Shown here: positions 63,396-64,000 of the stretch, one piece after another
Position numbering within the stretch: position 1 is the first letter of the stretch
Layout: the number at the start of each line of letters is the position of its first letter
Assembly (NCBI GenBank): GCA_018265615.1
Contig: JABLYX010000015.1
Span: 1 to 64,000 of the forward strand
Direction: 5' to 3'
DNA: 64,000 bases
Source of the DNA: Lentisphaeria bacterium
GTDB lineage: Bacteria > Verrucomicrobiota > Lentisphaeria > Victivallales > Victivallaceae
Translations under genes and position numbers: made by a program
The notes under the pieces: generated by a model
The model's database searches: none
What the model was told of the DNA's origin: nothing
Seen by the model: only the letters and a program-made list of their open reading frames with translations

Positions 63396-63423
63396 AATAT
63401 ATTCCATTTGACTTCATTTGCAA
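63396..63423 (-). promoter_or_regulatory. predicted sigma70-type promoter for tRNA-Leu/tRNA-Thr/tuf
   Basis: Read leftward: TTGCAA (complement of 63418-63423), 16-bp spacer, TATATT (complement of 63396-63401), about 55 bases upstream of tRNA-Leu. Both hexamers are close to consensus. Confidence 0.65.
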
Positions 63424-63571
63424 ATCGAAAAACAGCTTTTTTTCAAAAAAACCGCCATTCTTTCGATGCAACAACCGGTTTTCTCCTCGAATTCACATAT
63501 TTACCACATAAACGCCATGCGAACGGCCGCTAAAACATGCTCCCGAACCGGCAGAGAAGAGCTTCGCGGCC

Positions 63572-64000
63572 TCAGCGCTTGAGCCGGAATCCGGACGGCC
63601 CTCCGATTTCGGCACCGTCAAATTTAACCCGACGGACCGCTTTTCCCGCAATGCCGGACACCTCCACTGTAAATCCCTCTTTCCCATAGGTCAGCGCCTT
63701 CCCCGTCAACGGATCGACCATGACGGATGCCGGAAGCGTTTTCAGTTCCGCGAGTGAATCTGGGAATCCGCCGCGCGCCCTCCGGTACCGGTCAAGCAGC
63801 AGCGCAATCCGCGCGGAACGCAGCTTCCGCTGCAATACAAGGTATTGAACCACAGCATCATCAGCAACCCGCAAAGCGGAAATCGCCGGCGCCGCCCCGA
63901 ATGGCAGTGTGCGGGACCAGGCCCTCACTCCGGGCAACTGTCCCGGATCAACCGCGGCCGCCTCAAGCTTCTCCATGCCATCCAGATAGGTTTGGAAGCA
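63572..64000 (-). CDS. C-terminal part of an unrecognised protein (runs off the window)
   Basis: At least 142 residues; the frame stays open to the window edge, so the N terminus is outside. Visible: VVQYLVLQRKLRSARIALLLDRYRRARGGFPDSLAEL and VMVDPLTGKALTYGKEGFTVEVSG. The pattern helix-RGG(FP)DSL..L then VDPLTGK..xY is common in secreted or membrane-bound PVC proteins of unknown function that resemble pseudopilin C-terminal regions. Function not assigned. Confidence 0.65.
   Translation of the reverse strand, partial: CFQTYLDGMEKLEAAAVDPGQLPGVRAWSRTLPFGAAPAISALRVADDAVVQYLVLQRKLRSARIALLLDRYRRARGGFPDSLAELKTLPASVMVDPLTGKALTYGKEGFTVEVSGIAGKAVRRVKFDGAEIGGPSGFRLKR

Noticed and set aside
63424..63571. 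Terminator or small gene between the partial ORF and the tRNA-Leu promoter
   Set aside because: Only a weak AACCG/CGGTT pairing before a T run is seen; no ORF with SD. Too weak to list.

Overview
The window holds two blocks. Positions 1 to about 40,000 are a complete temperate podovirus prophage. The right 24 kb is a bacterial chromosome segment carrying the tRNA/tuf/secE/nusG/rplKAJL/rpoBC/rpsLG/fusA/S10 supercluster and a small lpdA-ispD-yraN-comF operon. The host order tRNA-Thr, tuf, (rpmG), tRNA-Trp, secE, nusG, rplKAJL, rpoBC resembles that of Chlamydiae and other PVC bacteria. With the high GC and the style of the proteins, I infer a PVC bacterium, most likely a Lentisphaerota/Victivallis-like gut organism (moderate confidence, no database search).

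Prophage layout. The 9-bp core ATGGTGGGC occurs at 47-55 and 39947-39955, exactly 39,900 bp apart. The right copy is the CCA end of an intact tRNA-Val gene, so the phage sits at the tRNA 3' end. Rightward structural genes (392-30332) follow the T7/BPP-1 podovirus order: HTH protein, terminase small and large subunits, GNAT-like protein, portal, Bbp19-like protein, scaffold, major capsid, cement-like protein, tail tubes A and B, GNAT-like protein, internal virion proteins, a 2.4k-residue polyvalent ejection-type protein, a 1.4k-residue tail fibre with an RCC1-like propeller tip, exported proteins, holin and a lipoprotein. A leftward early operon (36830-30333), largely chained by ATGA overlaps, carries a ribbon-helix-helix regulator, many small ORFs, a replication initiator with internal iterons, a DnaC-like loader, a PAPS-reductase-family cassette, Lar-like and deoxyribosyltransferase-like proteins, a minimal tyrosine recombinase and an HTH protein. 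A rightward lysogeny block (36951-40013) carries an XRE repressor, two AT-rich membrane genes and a large serine integrase whose C terminus reads into the tRNA.

The host block is read leftward: promoter near 63.4 kb, tRNA-Leu, tRNA-Thr, tuf, rpmG, tRNA-Trp, secE, nusG, rplK, rplA, rplJ, rplL, attenuator-like hairpin, rpoB, rpoC, a second promoter, rpsL, rpsG, fusA, rpsJ, rplC, rplD, rplW, rplB, rpsS, then a strong terminator. The S10 cluster stops after rpsS. lpdA-ispD-yraN-comF and tRNA-Val follow.

The most unusual signals are: (1) a dispersed structured element in inverted orientation on both sides of the capsid genes, with compensatory stem changes; (2) a different palindromic element inserted in frame in two unrelated phage genes; (3) a PAPS-reductase-like gene flanked by 18-bp direct repeats that appears to have been inserted between two formerly overlapping genes; (4) an integrase whose C terminus changes on integration; (5) a tail fibre built of DGxI...E repeats and an RCC1-like propeller; and (6) natural S12 Arg88 and RpoB Asn at the H526 position.
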